The translations under genes and the position numbers were made by a program. From CAYUNE01 sp964446115 (lineage in GTDB: Bacteria; Desulfobacterota; Desulfobulbia; Desulfobulbales; Desulfobulbaceae), in the NCBI GenBank assembly GCA_964446115.1, contig CAYUNE010000010.1, positions 1-20,553 on the forward strand: DNA of 20,553 nucleotides, given 5' to 3'. This document shows positions 1 to 6,650 of this stretch, piece after piece (the first letter of the stretch is position 1; every line of letters starts with the position of its first letter). Under the pieces are notes generated by a model. That model saw only the letters and a program-made list of their open reading frames with translations, had not been told where the DNA came from and searched no databases.

Positions 1-144
1 GCGGCTTCCCCTGTTGCTTTGCCGCCGCCGGCATGGTAAATAAATTTGATGAGTTCTCGGTAGCCGGGGAAAAGATAGCTATATTCTATCACAATATCAT
101 CCAACATCTCATTTTTTCTCTTGTACCGGCTAAAGAAGAGATAA

Positions 145-173
145 TTGTCGCTAACTTTTCCTCGATTGATATA
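145..173 (+). promoter_or_regulatory. Weak sigma70-like promoter candidate
   Basis: TTGTCG at 145-150 and GATATA at 168-173 are separated by 17 bases and lie about 50 bases upstream of the ATG at 222. Both hexamers match the consensus only partly. Position and spacing are the main support. Confidence 0.2.
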
Positions 174-210
174 AGCGGTTCGCGGATCAGTGATCTAACA
201 TATACAACCA

Positions 211-214
211 GGAG
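211..214 (+). promoter_or_regulatory. Ribosome binding site that fixes the start at 222
   Basis: GGAG at 211-214 ends 7 bases before the ATG at 222. The alternative in-frame ATG at 33 has no such site. This, with the signal peptide that begins at 222, decides the start of the first DUF1566 gene. Confidence 0.6.
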
Positions 215-221
215 AATATCC

Positions 222-1667
222 ATGACTGAGCTTTCTCGTATGCCGATCGGTAGTCTTCTCGCCTCTCTGATGATTTCTTTTCTCTTGTTTTCCGGTTCCT
301 GTCCAGCCTTCGATCACTGGCCCGACACCGGACAGGATCTCTGTTACACCAATGAGGCAAACCGGGTCGTTCCCTGCTCCAACACCGGTAACTTCGACGG
401 TCAGGATGCCCAGTATGACGGCATGCCGCGTGTCTATACCAAACTTGACGGCCACGGCAATCCTCTCCCCGATGGAGCGACTTCCTGGGTTATGGTACGT
501 GACGAAGGTACAGGGTTGATCTGGGAGGTAAAGACGACTACCAATCGCCAGGATCGTTATACCTGGAACGAGGCTCTTGACTATGCCGCCCATCTTACCC
601 TGGGGGACTACAACGACTGGCGTCTGCCCACTGCAAAAGAATTGGCCAGCCTGGTTGATGCCGGCACCACGCGCCCGGCCATCAATACGGACTATTTCCC
701 CAACACCATGGAAGAGGACGCACTGGACAATAATGGCACTCCCAACGATCCCTGCGATGACACCATTTCCCGGACCTCTTATTACTGGTCGTCCACCGAG
801 GACAGTGATCCGGCCTATGCCTGGTATATTCGCTTTAAGCTAGGTAACATCTACAACGGCGAGAGAACAGACCAGTGCAGCGGTGCGCTCAACCGGACCA
901 AAAACAGCTCCTTTCATGTCCGGGCCGTGCGAGGCCGGGAACCCGATCATTCGATGTTGACGGGGCCCCGCTTCGAGGATCTGGGCAATCTCATCAGGGA
1001 TCATGCCACGGGACTGGAATGGCAGAAAGGGCTTGCCGATGCCGATCTCGACAACAGCGGCAACACCACCTGGCAGGAAGCCCTGGAGTATTGTGAAACA
1101 TTGGATCTTGCCGGCGGTGGCTGGCGACTGCCTGATCGCAACGAACTTCTCTCGCTCATTGACTATTCAACCAGTCGATACGCTACCGTTTTCCCCGGCG
1201 TATTTCCCGTTCTGGGTCCGGCAACGGTTGATGCCAACTACTGGTCATCCAGCTCCAACGCCTTTGGGCCGAGTAATGATCACGCCTGGTATGTGGACTT
1301 TGTGTACGGCGGTATGTTCAGCCGCAGCAAGGAACATGCGGCACCCTATTACGTCCGCGCGGTTCGTGGCCGGGAGGTCACGCTCCGGTTAACGGTCAAG
1401 GGGCCGGGCAAGGTATCTTCTCAGCCGGCAGGTATTGAGGCCTGCGGCGGTCCGGATATCTGCACCGCCACCTTGCGCCAGGGAGCCGTGCTCACCGCCG
1501 TTCCTTCCTCCAGGTTCATCGGCTGGTCGGGGGGAGGCTGTTTCGGAAATACCAATACCTGCGTGGTTCTTGCCGATGAAGACGGCATCAGCGAGGTGAC
1601 GGCTCTCTTCAGGTTTCCCTGGGTTGAATTCATTCCGGCAACCACTGGAGCCGGGCATGCAAAATGA
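222..1667 (+). CDS. Secreted protein with two Lcl/DUF1566 domains and a C-terminal beta-repeat
   Basis: This is a predicted exported surface or extracellular protein of 481 residues with unknown exact role. Residues 1-29 form a signal peptide (hydrophobic core SLLASLMISFLLF) with likely cleavage after CPA. Then comes the WPDTGQ..CY...GQDAQY motif (about 33-65) that often opens DUF1566 proteins. The first Lcl/DUF1566 domain spans about 88-238 (VRDEGTGLIWE, DWRLP, YYWSST, VRAVRG) and the second about 252-383 (TGLEWQ, WRLP, NYWSSS, VRAVRG). Residues 386-465 resemble the Gly-rich bacterial repeat of the InlB-B/List-Bact type (RFIGWSGGGC). DUF1566 overlaps the Lcl C-terminal fold found in adhesins and fimbrial proteins, so carbohydrate binding or adhesion is plausible but inferred. 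The next gene is a paralogue with the same layout. The start at 222 is set by GGAG 7 bases upstream. Confidence 0.88.
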   Translation: MTELSRMPIGSLLASLMISFLLFSGSCPAFDHWPDTGQDLCYTNEANRVVPCSNTGNFDGQDAQYDGMPRVYTKLDGHGNPLPDGATSWVMVRDEGTGLIWEVKTTTNRQDRYTWNEALDYAAHLTLGDYNDWRLPTAKELASLVDAGTTRPAINTDYFPNTMEEDALDNNGTPNDPCDDTISRTSYYWSSTEDSDPAYAWYIRFKLGNIYNGERTDQCSGALNRTKNSSFHVRAVRGREPDHSMLTGPRFEDLGNLIRDHATGLEWQKGLADADLDNSGNTTWQEALEYCETLDLAGGGWRLPDRNELLSLIDYSTSRYATVFPGVFPVLGPATVDANYWSSSSNAFGPSNDHAWYVDFVYGGMFSRSKEHAAPYYVRAVRGREVTLRLTVKGPGKVSSQPAGIEACGGPDICTATLRQGAVLTAVPSSRFIGWSGGGCFGNTNTCVVLADEDGISEVTALFRFPWVEFIPATTGAGHAK

Positions 1668-1785
1668 TCGTCATTGATTTTCAACACAACATCCTCATGA
1701 AATTTTTCTGCCTGCCTAGTGGAGAAAGAGTACCGGGAAGAGATCCGGCAAATCGGCTGTAGCGGTGATCGGCAACAAATAGTCG

Positions 1786-1793
1786 GGAGGTGA
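1786..1793 (+). promoter_or_regulatory. Near-perfect Shine-Dalgarno sequence in front of a 23-codon ORF
   Basis: GGAGGTGA begins at 1786-1787 and matches eight bases of the 16S rRNA anti-Shine-Dalgarno complement. GGAGG ends 7 bases before the GTG at 1798. No large gene starts there, which makes the site unusual: the second DUF1566 gene at 1879 has only AGG abutting its ATG. Confidence 0.5.
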
Positions 1794-1797
1794 CATT

Positions 1798-1869
1798 GTG
1801 ACGTGCATTGCCGGAAGCGTGCCGATGTGGTGGTTTTTCCTTGGTTCCCTGTCCGTAAATCAAGTATAA
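1798..1869 (+). CDS. Possible 23-residue leader peptide ahead of the second DUF1566 gene
   Basis: The ORF is GTG-initiated and ends at TAA 1867-1869, encoding 23 residues that include a WWFF cluster. It follows a GGAGGTGA Shine-Dalgarno at ideal spacing. It is in the same frame as the next gene, whose ATG at 1879 lies three codons after the TAA. Three readings are possible: a translated leader that couples translation into the downstream gene, which lacks a good ribosome site; an old N-terminus of that gene cut off by a stop codon; or chance. The peptide does not look like a signal sequence, and the downstream gene carries its own signal peptide, so the second reading is less likely. No homology is claimed. 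Confidence 0.3.
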   Translation: MTCIAGSVPMWWFFLGSLSVNQV

Positions 1870-1870
1870 T
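1841..1870 (+). promoter_or_regulatory. Promoter-like TTGGTT / TATAAT pair just before the second DUF1566 gene
   Basis: A perfect TATAAT lies at 1865-1870, with TTGGTT at 1841-1846 and an 18-base spacer. The expected transcription start, about 7 bases beyond the -10, would fall at about 1877, one or two bases before the ATG at 1879. If active, it would give a leaderless or almost leaderless mRNA. It overlaps the end of the short ORF at 1798-1869, so the two models compete. Confidence 0.3.
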
Positions 1871-1878
1871 TTGACAGG

Positions 1879-3408
1879 ATGCCGACGGATTTCCATTCCT
1901 TCTGGAACAAATTCAAACTCTCTGCCATCAAGCCCATGCTCATTTCCGGATCTGTTGTCCTGCCTCTTTTTCTGATGATTTTGCTGCCGGCCGAATTGGC
2001 GTTTTGTTTCAGTAACTGGCCCGCCAGCGGTCAGCAACATTGCTATGGCGCCCCGGTAGAGAGTGATGAAAACATTTTCGCAACCATCGACTGCCCTGCC
2101 GACGACAGTGAGGATTTTTTCGGTCAGGATAATCAGTATCGACATCTGCAGCTGTCCCGTCATTACACCAAACTGGATGCCTGGGGTAATGAATTGGCTG
2201 ACGATGCGGAACGCTGGTTTATGGTGCGGGATGATGTAACCGGCCTGATTTGGGAGGTGAAAAGCGACGACGGTTCCATTCATGATCACGACAATACCTA
2301 TGTGTGGTGTGACCCGGAAGCGGAGAACAAAGGGGAGTGCCCAACCGAACCAGGTGAACACGCCCCTCATACCAGGGAATTCATCGTCACTCTCAACAAC
2401 AGTCACTTCGGTGGTGCAGACGGCGGTGATCCGGCCCGTAGCTGGAGAATACCCACCATCCAAGAACTGACCACTCTCATCCATGCCGATCAGCCGGAGA
2501 GTGCTGCAACACTTGCCACCCATCCCTCCATCGACGTCGCCTATTTTCCCCATGCGAGACCCTATGAGGAGTACTGGTCCGCCACATCGGATTCAGATAA
2601 CGGAGAGCAGGCCTGGTATCTCTCCGCTACCCTGGGCAACACCTATCATGACAAGGCCAAATCGGAGCGTTTGCACGTCCGTGCGGTTATGGGGGTCCCG
2701 CCTCAAGCCCCTTCCGGTTTCACCGACAACGGCGATCAAACCGTCACCGACAATGTCACCGGCCTCATGTGGCAGCGTAATACCCAGGACGCCGATTTAG
2801 ACCAAAATGGAACAACCACCTGGCGGGAGGCCCTTGCCTACTGCGAGAGCCTTCAGTTGGCAGGCCACACCGACTGGCGCCTACCCAACCGCATGGAATT
2901 GCTCTCCCTGGTGGAGCATAGTCAGTCACCTGCCCTGGGAATCCAGGACGACAATCTGGCCGGGATCCTTTTTCCCCATTACTGGACCTCCACCACCAAT
3001 ATCTGGCATCCCTGGCGGGCCTGGCTGGTTGATTTCACCGACGGCAAGCTGCAGAGTCAGGCAAAGAGCACCTATAACGGCCAGGTGCGGGCAGTGCGAG
3101 GACGCCAAAAGGTCAACCTGACGCTCCGGCTTGCCGGTCGGGGAGCGGGTCATGTTGTTTCCCGGCCGGCGGGAATCGACTGTCCAGACGACTGTAGTGA
3201 AATCGGTACCTATCACGCCGGTGATAAGGTCATCCTGACGGCGGTTGCCCACGGTAACGACAGGTTCATCGGCTGGTCCGGAGGCAATTGCAGCGGCGTC
3301 GCCCCATCATGTACCGTTAGTATGAACCGTTCTCTTGAAGTGACGGCAACCTTTGCGGAGCCCTTTTCCTGGCATTCTTTTTTTCCGGCAATTTTCAGCC
3401 ATGAGTAA
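1879..3408 (+). CDS. Second secreted protein with two Lcl/DUF1566 domains and a beta-repeat (paralogue)
   Basis: The product is 509 residues with the same architecture as its upstream neighbour. An N-terminal signal/hydrophobic segment covers about residues 20-44, followed by NWPASGQQHCY and FGQDNQY (about 46-87). The first DUF1566 domain is at about 112-272 and carries a longer insert (CDPEAENKGEC) before SWRIP and EYWSAT. The second is at about 280-408 (TGLMWQR, DWRLP, HYWTST, VRAVRG). A Gly/Trp bacterial repeat follows at about 414-492 (DRFIGWSGGNC). The tail FSWHSFFPA resembles FPWVEFIPA at the end of the upstream protein. The start at 1879 has almost no ribosome site; an internal ATG at 1936 has none either and would still leave a signal peptide. 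The pair looks like a tandem duplication that has since diverged. Export is well supported; an adhesion or binding role is inferred. Confidence 0.85.
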   Translation: MPTDFHSFWNKFKLSAIKPMLISGSVVLPLFLMILLPAELAFCFSNWPASGQQHCYGAPVESDENIFATIDCPADDSEDFFGQDNQYRHLQLSRHYTKLDAWGNELADDAERWFMVRDDVTGLIWEVKSDDGSIHDHDNTYVWCDPEAENKGECPTEPGEHAPHTREFIVTLNNSHFGGADGGDPARSWRIPTIQELTTLIHADQPESAATLATHPSIDVAYFPHARPYEEYWSATSDSDNGEQAWYLSATLGNTYHDKAKSERLHVRAVMGVPPQAPSGFTDNGDQTVTDNVTGLMWQRNTQDADLDQNGTTTWREALAYCESLQLAGHTDWRLPNRMELLSLVEHSQSPALGIQDDNLAGILFPHYWTSTTNIWHPWRAWLVDFTDGKLQSQAKSTYNGQVRAVRGRQKVNLTLRLAGRGAGHVVSRPAGIDCPDDCSEIGTYHAGDKVILTAVAHGNDRFIGWSGGNCSGVAPSCTVSMNRSLEVTATFAEPFSWHSFFPAIFSHE

Positions 3409-4627
3409 GCGCCGGCGATCCCGGTGTCCGCGGCGAACCTTGCCCCCGGCCGCAGCGCCTCTTACGGTGATTGATATCTGTAACGGCCTCAAGGCTATTG
3501 GAAACGAAGGCCGGGAACAGATGCGATTCATCGCTGAACTGCGGAACTATTTCGGCACCAGGTATTGTTTCCTGGTCTCCTCCGGGAAAGCCGCACTCAC
3601 AATCATCCTGCAGGCGTTGCATGATCTTGAGCCGCGGCGCAATGAAGTATTGATTCCCGCTTTTACCTGCTACTCTGTGGCGGCCTCGATCAGGCGGGCA
3701 GGCCTTGTTGTCCGGCTCTGCGATATCGATCCCCGGAAACTGGATTTCGATGAAACCGAGCTTGAGAGCTGCATGAACCGGAGGTTGCTTGCTGTGGTTC
3801 CCACACATCTGTTCGGTATTCCTGCGCGGATCGGCCGGGTGCGGAAATTGGCAACGGACGCCGGAGTGACTGTCGTCGAGGATGCCGCCCAGGCAATGGG
3901 CGGTGAGCCGGGAGGCAGGAAACTTGGAACAGTTGGTGATGTCGGCTTCTTCAGTCTCGACCGGGGTAAGGCCTTGTCAACGGTTGCCGGAGGTATCATC
4001 CTCACCGATAACCGCACGATTGCCGGACGCCTTGCCAAGCGAATCGAGCAGTTGCCCGTTCCCGGCTTGCCGGAACTGTCAAAGCTTATCGCAATATCTT
4101 TATTTCTCACTATTTTTCAGTATCCGGCTATGTTTTGGCTTCCCAAGTCACTTCCCTTTCTTCAGCTGGGTCAAACCATTTATAAACCGGATTTTCAGAT
4201 CAGTGGCTTCACTTCATTCCAGGCAGGGATGGCCCGTAACTGGCAAAGTCGGCTTGCCCGTTTCCAGGCACGCCGATGTGAAAACCTGCGTTCCATTGTC
4301 AATGGGGCAGGAGAATCATTTAAGGATTTTCTTCCCGGAATCGGTAGAGCCTCATGTTTGTTGCGTCTTCCTCTCCTGTTGAAAAACGAAGAGATGCGGC
4401 GACGGCTGCTTTCCGTAGCTGAGAAGAGGGGTCTGGGTATTATGGGAAGCTATCCGACGGCGATTAACGGCATTGATGCGCTTGCCGCTGATTTCGGTGA
4501 AAAGACCTTCCCGGGAGCGGTGCGGGCCAGCCGTTTGCTCGTCACCATGCCCCTTCATCCGCTGCTGTCTGCAAACGATATACAGAAATTGGGTAATATA
4601 GGAAAATGGCTTTCCCGCTTCGATTGA
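3401..4627 (+). CDS. DegT/DnrJ/EryC1/StrS-family PLP-dependent sugar aminotransferase
   Basis: Members of this family transfer an amino group, usually from glutamate, to a keto-sugar nucleotide to make amino sugars for polysaccharides. The product is 408 residues, near the family norm. SSGKAAL (60-66) fits the phosphate-binding region, EDAAQA (160-165) carries the Asp that contacts the PLP ring nitrogen, and FFSLDRGKAL (183-192) carries the likely Schiff-base lysine, K190. The ATG at 3401 overlaps the end of the previous gene by 8 bases. No clear ribosome site is present, so coupling to that gene is likely; an in-frame TTG at 3353 is less attractive. The N-terminus is Arg-rich, and residues 229-256 form an unusually hydrophobic stretch for a soluble enzyme. 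No sugar dehydratase or dehydrogenase partner lies in the window, so the substrate cannot be named. Confidence 0.88.
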   Translation: MSKRRRSRCPRRTLPPAAAPLTVIDICNGLKAIGNEGREQMRFIAELRNYFGTRYCFLVSSGKAALTIILQALHDLEPRRNEVLIPAFTCYSVAASIRRAGLVVRLCDIDPRKLDFDETELESCMNRRLLAVVPTHLFGIPARIGRVRKLATDAGVTVVEDAAQAMGGEPGGRKLGTVGDVGFFSLDRGKALSTVAGGIILTDNRTIAGRLAKRIEQLPVPGLPELSKLIAISLFLTIFQYPAMFWLPKSLPFLQLGQTIYKPDFQISGFTSFQAGMARNWQSRLARFQARRCENLRSIVNGAGESFKDFLPGIGRASCLLRLPLLLKNEEMRRRLLSVAEKRGLGIMGSYPTAINGIDALAADFGEKTFPGAVRASRLLVTMPLHPLLSANDIQKLGNIGKWLSRFD

Positions 4628-4859
4628 CCGGCCTGTGGATGAGCATCAAAAAAAAATCATCCCGGGAGCGGTTTTTCCGGTTTCTTCCCTGTCCGGATAT
4701 TGTCAATGTAGGGTTGCCGGGTGCGTCACCACCGAAAGCGGCACTATTTTGTCCGGGAAGTCTCCGTATCCGGCTCATGCTCAGAGGCTGCTGCGCTTGT
4801 CCATCCAAAGATTTTTCCCCGGAAATTATCTTGCAGTCGTCAATTTGATGTTGCCATGA
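4602..4859 (+). pseudogene. Possible remnant of a polysaccharide deacetylase C-terminus (or a small coupled ORF)
   Basis: Between the aminotransferase and the GNAT gene one frame is open from 4602 to the TGA at 4857-4859, with GTG at 4635 as the first start. The translation contains GCVTTESGTILSGKSPY and then RLLRLSIQ, which resembles the closing section of CE4 polysaccharide deacetylases (a Gly, then VTT-x-x-G, a Pro-Tyr, then R-L/I). The catalytic motifs (TFDDG, HxH) are absent, so if the resemblance is real this is a decayed or deleted gene. The stop overlaps the GNAT ATG as ATGA, the junction type used six times later in the locus, which argues that a gene once ended here. Codon choice looks coding-like. 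The resemblance was judged by eye and is weak. Confidence 0.3.
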
Positions 4860-5449
4860 AAATGCTGTACACTGTCTATAAGCAGGAAGGGGCAGGTGAG
4901 CTATGGCGTCGTTTTCGCTTCCGATGTTTTCGTGTCAACTCCTTCTATGTTTTTACCCTGAACCTGGCCGCATCGCTTCCGAAGTTCGGGCCTTCCTCCA
5001 CATTGACCATCAGCGAAAGAACTTTTCGTGAACTTGATCGACTTAGAAAGGATCAGCCCGGCCTCACATCCGAGTTTTTCCGAGACCGGATCGGCACCGA
5101 GAAGCGTTGTTTTCTGGCCACCACCAGCGATAACAATCCGGCATGTATTATATGGATCAGTCCAACCCCTTCCAGTGGCTTTGTCACCGCCGATGAACTC
5201 CATCCCGAGATGAATCATATCTTCTGTATACCCCGGTACCGGGGACAACATCTCTGTACCGCCACGGTTTCATTTCTGTCCCATTGTCTTCAGGAGGAAG
5301 GTTGCCGTTTTATCTCCGTCGTTACCCATGAGGATAACATCGCTTTGATGACCGTCATCCGCCGGTGCGGCTTCAGGCACACCGGTCAAATTATCAGACG
5401 CTGGGCTTTTTTTAAATGGCCGCTTAAGGTCGTTCCCCGTCCCAGCTGA
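4856..5449 (+). CDS. GNAT-family acyltransferase
   Basis: This is a likely cytoplasmic N-acyltransferase of 197 residues that uses acyl-CoA, perhaps acetylating the amino group installed by the upstream aminotransferase (inferred from position). The GNAT core is in the C-terminal half: HIFCIPRYRGQHLCTA (121-136) fits motif A with the RxxGxG/A-like CoA-pyrophosphate loop, and the following HEDNIALMTVIRRCGF (158-173) is the typical asparagine plus late helix (N-x-x-x-x-x-x-x-x-x-x-G-F). The first 45 residues are basic and hydrophobic and are not recognised. I chose ATG 4856 because earlier in-frame codons (GTG 4721) give an unlikely basic leader; no good Shine-Dalgarno supports either. The next gene starts 15 bases after its stop. 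Confidence 0.72.
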   Translation: MKMLYTVYKQEGAGELWRRFRFRCFRVNSFYVFTLNLAASLPKFGPSSTLTISERTFRELDRLRKDQPGLTSEFFRDRIGTEKRCFLATTSDNNPACIIWISPTPSSGFVTADELHPEMNHIFCIPRYRGQHLCTATVSFLSHCLQEEGCRFISVVTHEDNIALMTVIRRCGFRHTGQIIRRWAFFKWPLKVVPRPS

Positions 5450-5464
5450 TTCTCCAGTCCGGAT

Positions 5465-6604
5465 ATGTCCCACTGCCTGCCACGGGTAATGATCATTATT
5501 GCCACCGCGGAACTTTCCGGTCCCGCCAAAGGAGTGCTGCAACTGCTTGAGGCCCTGCGTTTGCACGAGATTCCATTTTTTCTCTACAATTTCAGGGTAA
5601 ACGGCGATCCGCAGGAAAAGTTTATTCGGGCAGCGCACCGACGGGATATCGATGTGTTCTTTCTGGAACAGCGTGGAAAATCCTATCTCTCTATTCTGCT
5701 GCAGGCCAGAAAAGAGGTGCGGAGTAAAAGCATCAACATCGTACAGACCCATGGGTTCAAGCCGAGCTTCATCGGTTTCGTGCTGAAATATCTCTGTCGG
5801 GTCAGGTGGATCTGTTTTCTGCATGGGACCACCACGGAAAATCTGAAGGTCAGAATCTATCATCTGCTTGATCAGGTTTTGCAGTTTTTTGCCCATCGGG
5901 TGATCCTGGTTTCAGAGGCCCAGCGGCGCCGGCTTTTCGGCGGCGGCAACGAAAAACGGGTGCGTGTTCTTCATAATGCCATCGATCCGGAGCAGCCGGT
6001 CCGGGTTTCAGCAGATGATGGGCATGGTGGTCCACCAGCGACCCGCAAGGACGGAAATATTTGGCTGGTGGCAGTGGGACGTCTCAGCCCGGAAAAGGGT
6101 TTCGACATTTTGATGAGAGCTTTTGCCCGCCTGGTGCATCACAGGTCGGATCTACGGCTTGTGCTGGTCGGAGACGGCCAGGAGAGGAGAGATCTGGTCC
6201 GGCTGGCTCGGCGTCTTGGGGTGGAAGATTTGGTTATCTTCACCGGCTATTCGGAGACCCCCGGTGACTATATGAAGCAAGCCGATATCGTAATTTTGCC
6301 CTCCCGCTCCGAAGGAATCCCCAATGTAGCACTTGAGGCCATGGCCCTTTGCAAACCGGTTGTTGCCACTCGGGTTGGCGGCACGCCCGAAGTGATTCGA
6401 CACGACCGAGAGGGTCTTCTGGTGGCGCCTGGGGATCCGGAGGCCCTTGCTCTGGCCGTGGAGAGACTTTTGAACGATCCCGCAAAAGCCGAAATGTTGG
6501 CCCGGAACGGTCGGGAACGCATCAGGGCCGATTTTTCTCCCGAAAAGAGGGTGGGATGCATGCTTGCTCTTTACCGGGAACTCCTCTCCAATTCGCCGGT
6601 ATGA
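5465..6604 (+). CDS. Family 4 glycosyltransferase (GT-B fold)
   Basis: This 379-residue retaining glycosyltransferase is predicted to add a sugar from an NDP-sugar to the lipid-linked repeat unit on the inner face of the membrane. The N-terminal acceptor domain is less conserved (IIATAELSGPAKGV at the start). The C-terminal donor domain shows VGRLSPEKG (204-212), the VGDG turn (235-238) and the EX7E signature as EGIPNVALE (E283 and E291), followed by PVVATRVGGTPEVI and the G.LV.PGDP segment. There are no long membrane helices. It starts 15 bases after the GNAT gene and is followed by the GT2 gene after 46 bases, consistent with one transcript. Donor and acceptor sugars cannot be told from the sequence. 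Confidence 0.9.
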   Translation: MSHCLPRVMIIIATAELSGPAKGVLQLLEALRLHEIPFFLYNFRVNGDPQEKFIRAAHRRDIDVFFLEQRGKSYLSILLQARKEVRSKSINIVQTHGFKPSFIGFVLKYLCRVRWICFLHGTTTENLKVRIYHLLDQVLQFFAHRVILVSEAQRRRLFGGGNEKRVRVLHNAIDPEQPVRVSADDGHGGPPATRKDGNIWLVAVGRLSPEKGFDILMRAFARLVHHRSDLRLVLVGDGQERRDLVRLARRLGVEDLVIFTGYSETPGDYMKQADIVILPSRSEGIPNVALEAMALCKPVVATRVGGTPEVIRHDREGLLVAPGDPEALALAVERLLNDPAKAEMLARNGRERIRADFSPEKRVGCMLALYRELLSNSPV

Positions 6605-6650
6605 GACCTTGGCCCTCCTTTCCACCTTTTCCTTTTTTTTGGGCTAACCA

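Larger units (their letters stand above)
1..221. other. Non-coding leader region upstream of the first DUF1566 gene
   Basis: No convincing gene is visible. The frame of the downstream gene stays open back to an ATG at 33, but that start has no ribosome binding site and would place 63 unrelated residues in front of a clear signal peptide, so I treat this stretch as untranslated. It looks more AT-rich than the flanking coding DNA, as expected for a promoter region. A weak sigma70-like pair is TTGTCG (145-150) and GATATA (168-173) with a 17-base spacer. I found no riboswitch-like or terminator-like structure. Confidence 0.45.
1668..1878. other. Gap between the two DUF1566 genes, with a leader ORF and promoter-like elements
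   Basis: This 211-base gap holds a short ORF (1798-1869) behind a very strong Shine-Dalgarno sequence, and a TATAAT at 1865-1870 just before the next gene. A 5-bp hairpin overlapping the stop of the first gene (AATGA/TCATT, 1663-1675) is too weak to call a terminator. I see no riboswitch motif. Confidence 0.5.

Noticed and set aside
1..25. GCGGC...GCCGC inverted repeat at the window edge
   Set aside because: The 5-bp stem has a 15-base loop and no T-run, and the left context is cut off, so it cannot be judged.
33..221. In-frame 63-codon extension upstream of the first DUF1566 gene
   Set aside because: It has no ribosome site and would put unrelated residues before a clear signal peptide; GGAG at 211-214 supports the start at 222.
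1663..1681. AATGA-TCG-TCATT hairpin at the end of the first DUF1566 gene
   Set aside because: The stem is only 5 AT-rich base pairs and no real T-run follows, so it is unlikely to terminate transcription.
1668..1878. Cyclic-di-GMP riboswitch, looked for because such elements occur near DUF1566 genes in some bacteria
   Set aside because: I could not find the conserved core motifs of the class, and the gap is mostly explained by the short ORF and promoter-like elements.
1681..2553. Long - strand open frame (290 codons) opposite the second DUF1566 gene
   Set aside because: It is a shadow of the real gene; the translation lacks domain features and the + strand frame has clear DUF1566 motifs.
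4606..4848. 80-codon + strand ORF starting with ATG between the aminotransferase and GNAT genes
   Set aside because: It has no ribosome site and no recognisable features; the alternative frame over the same DNA looks more protein-like.
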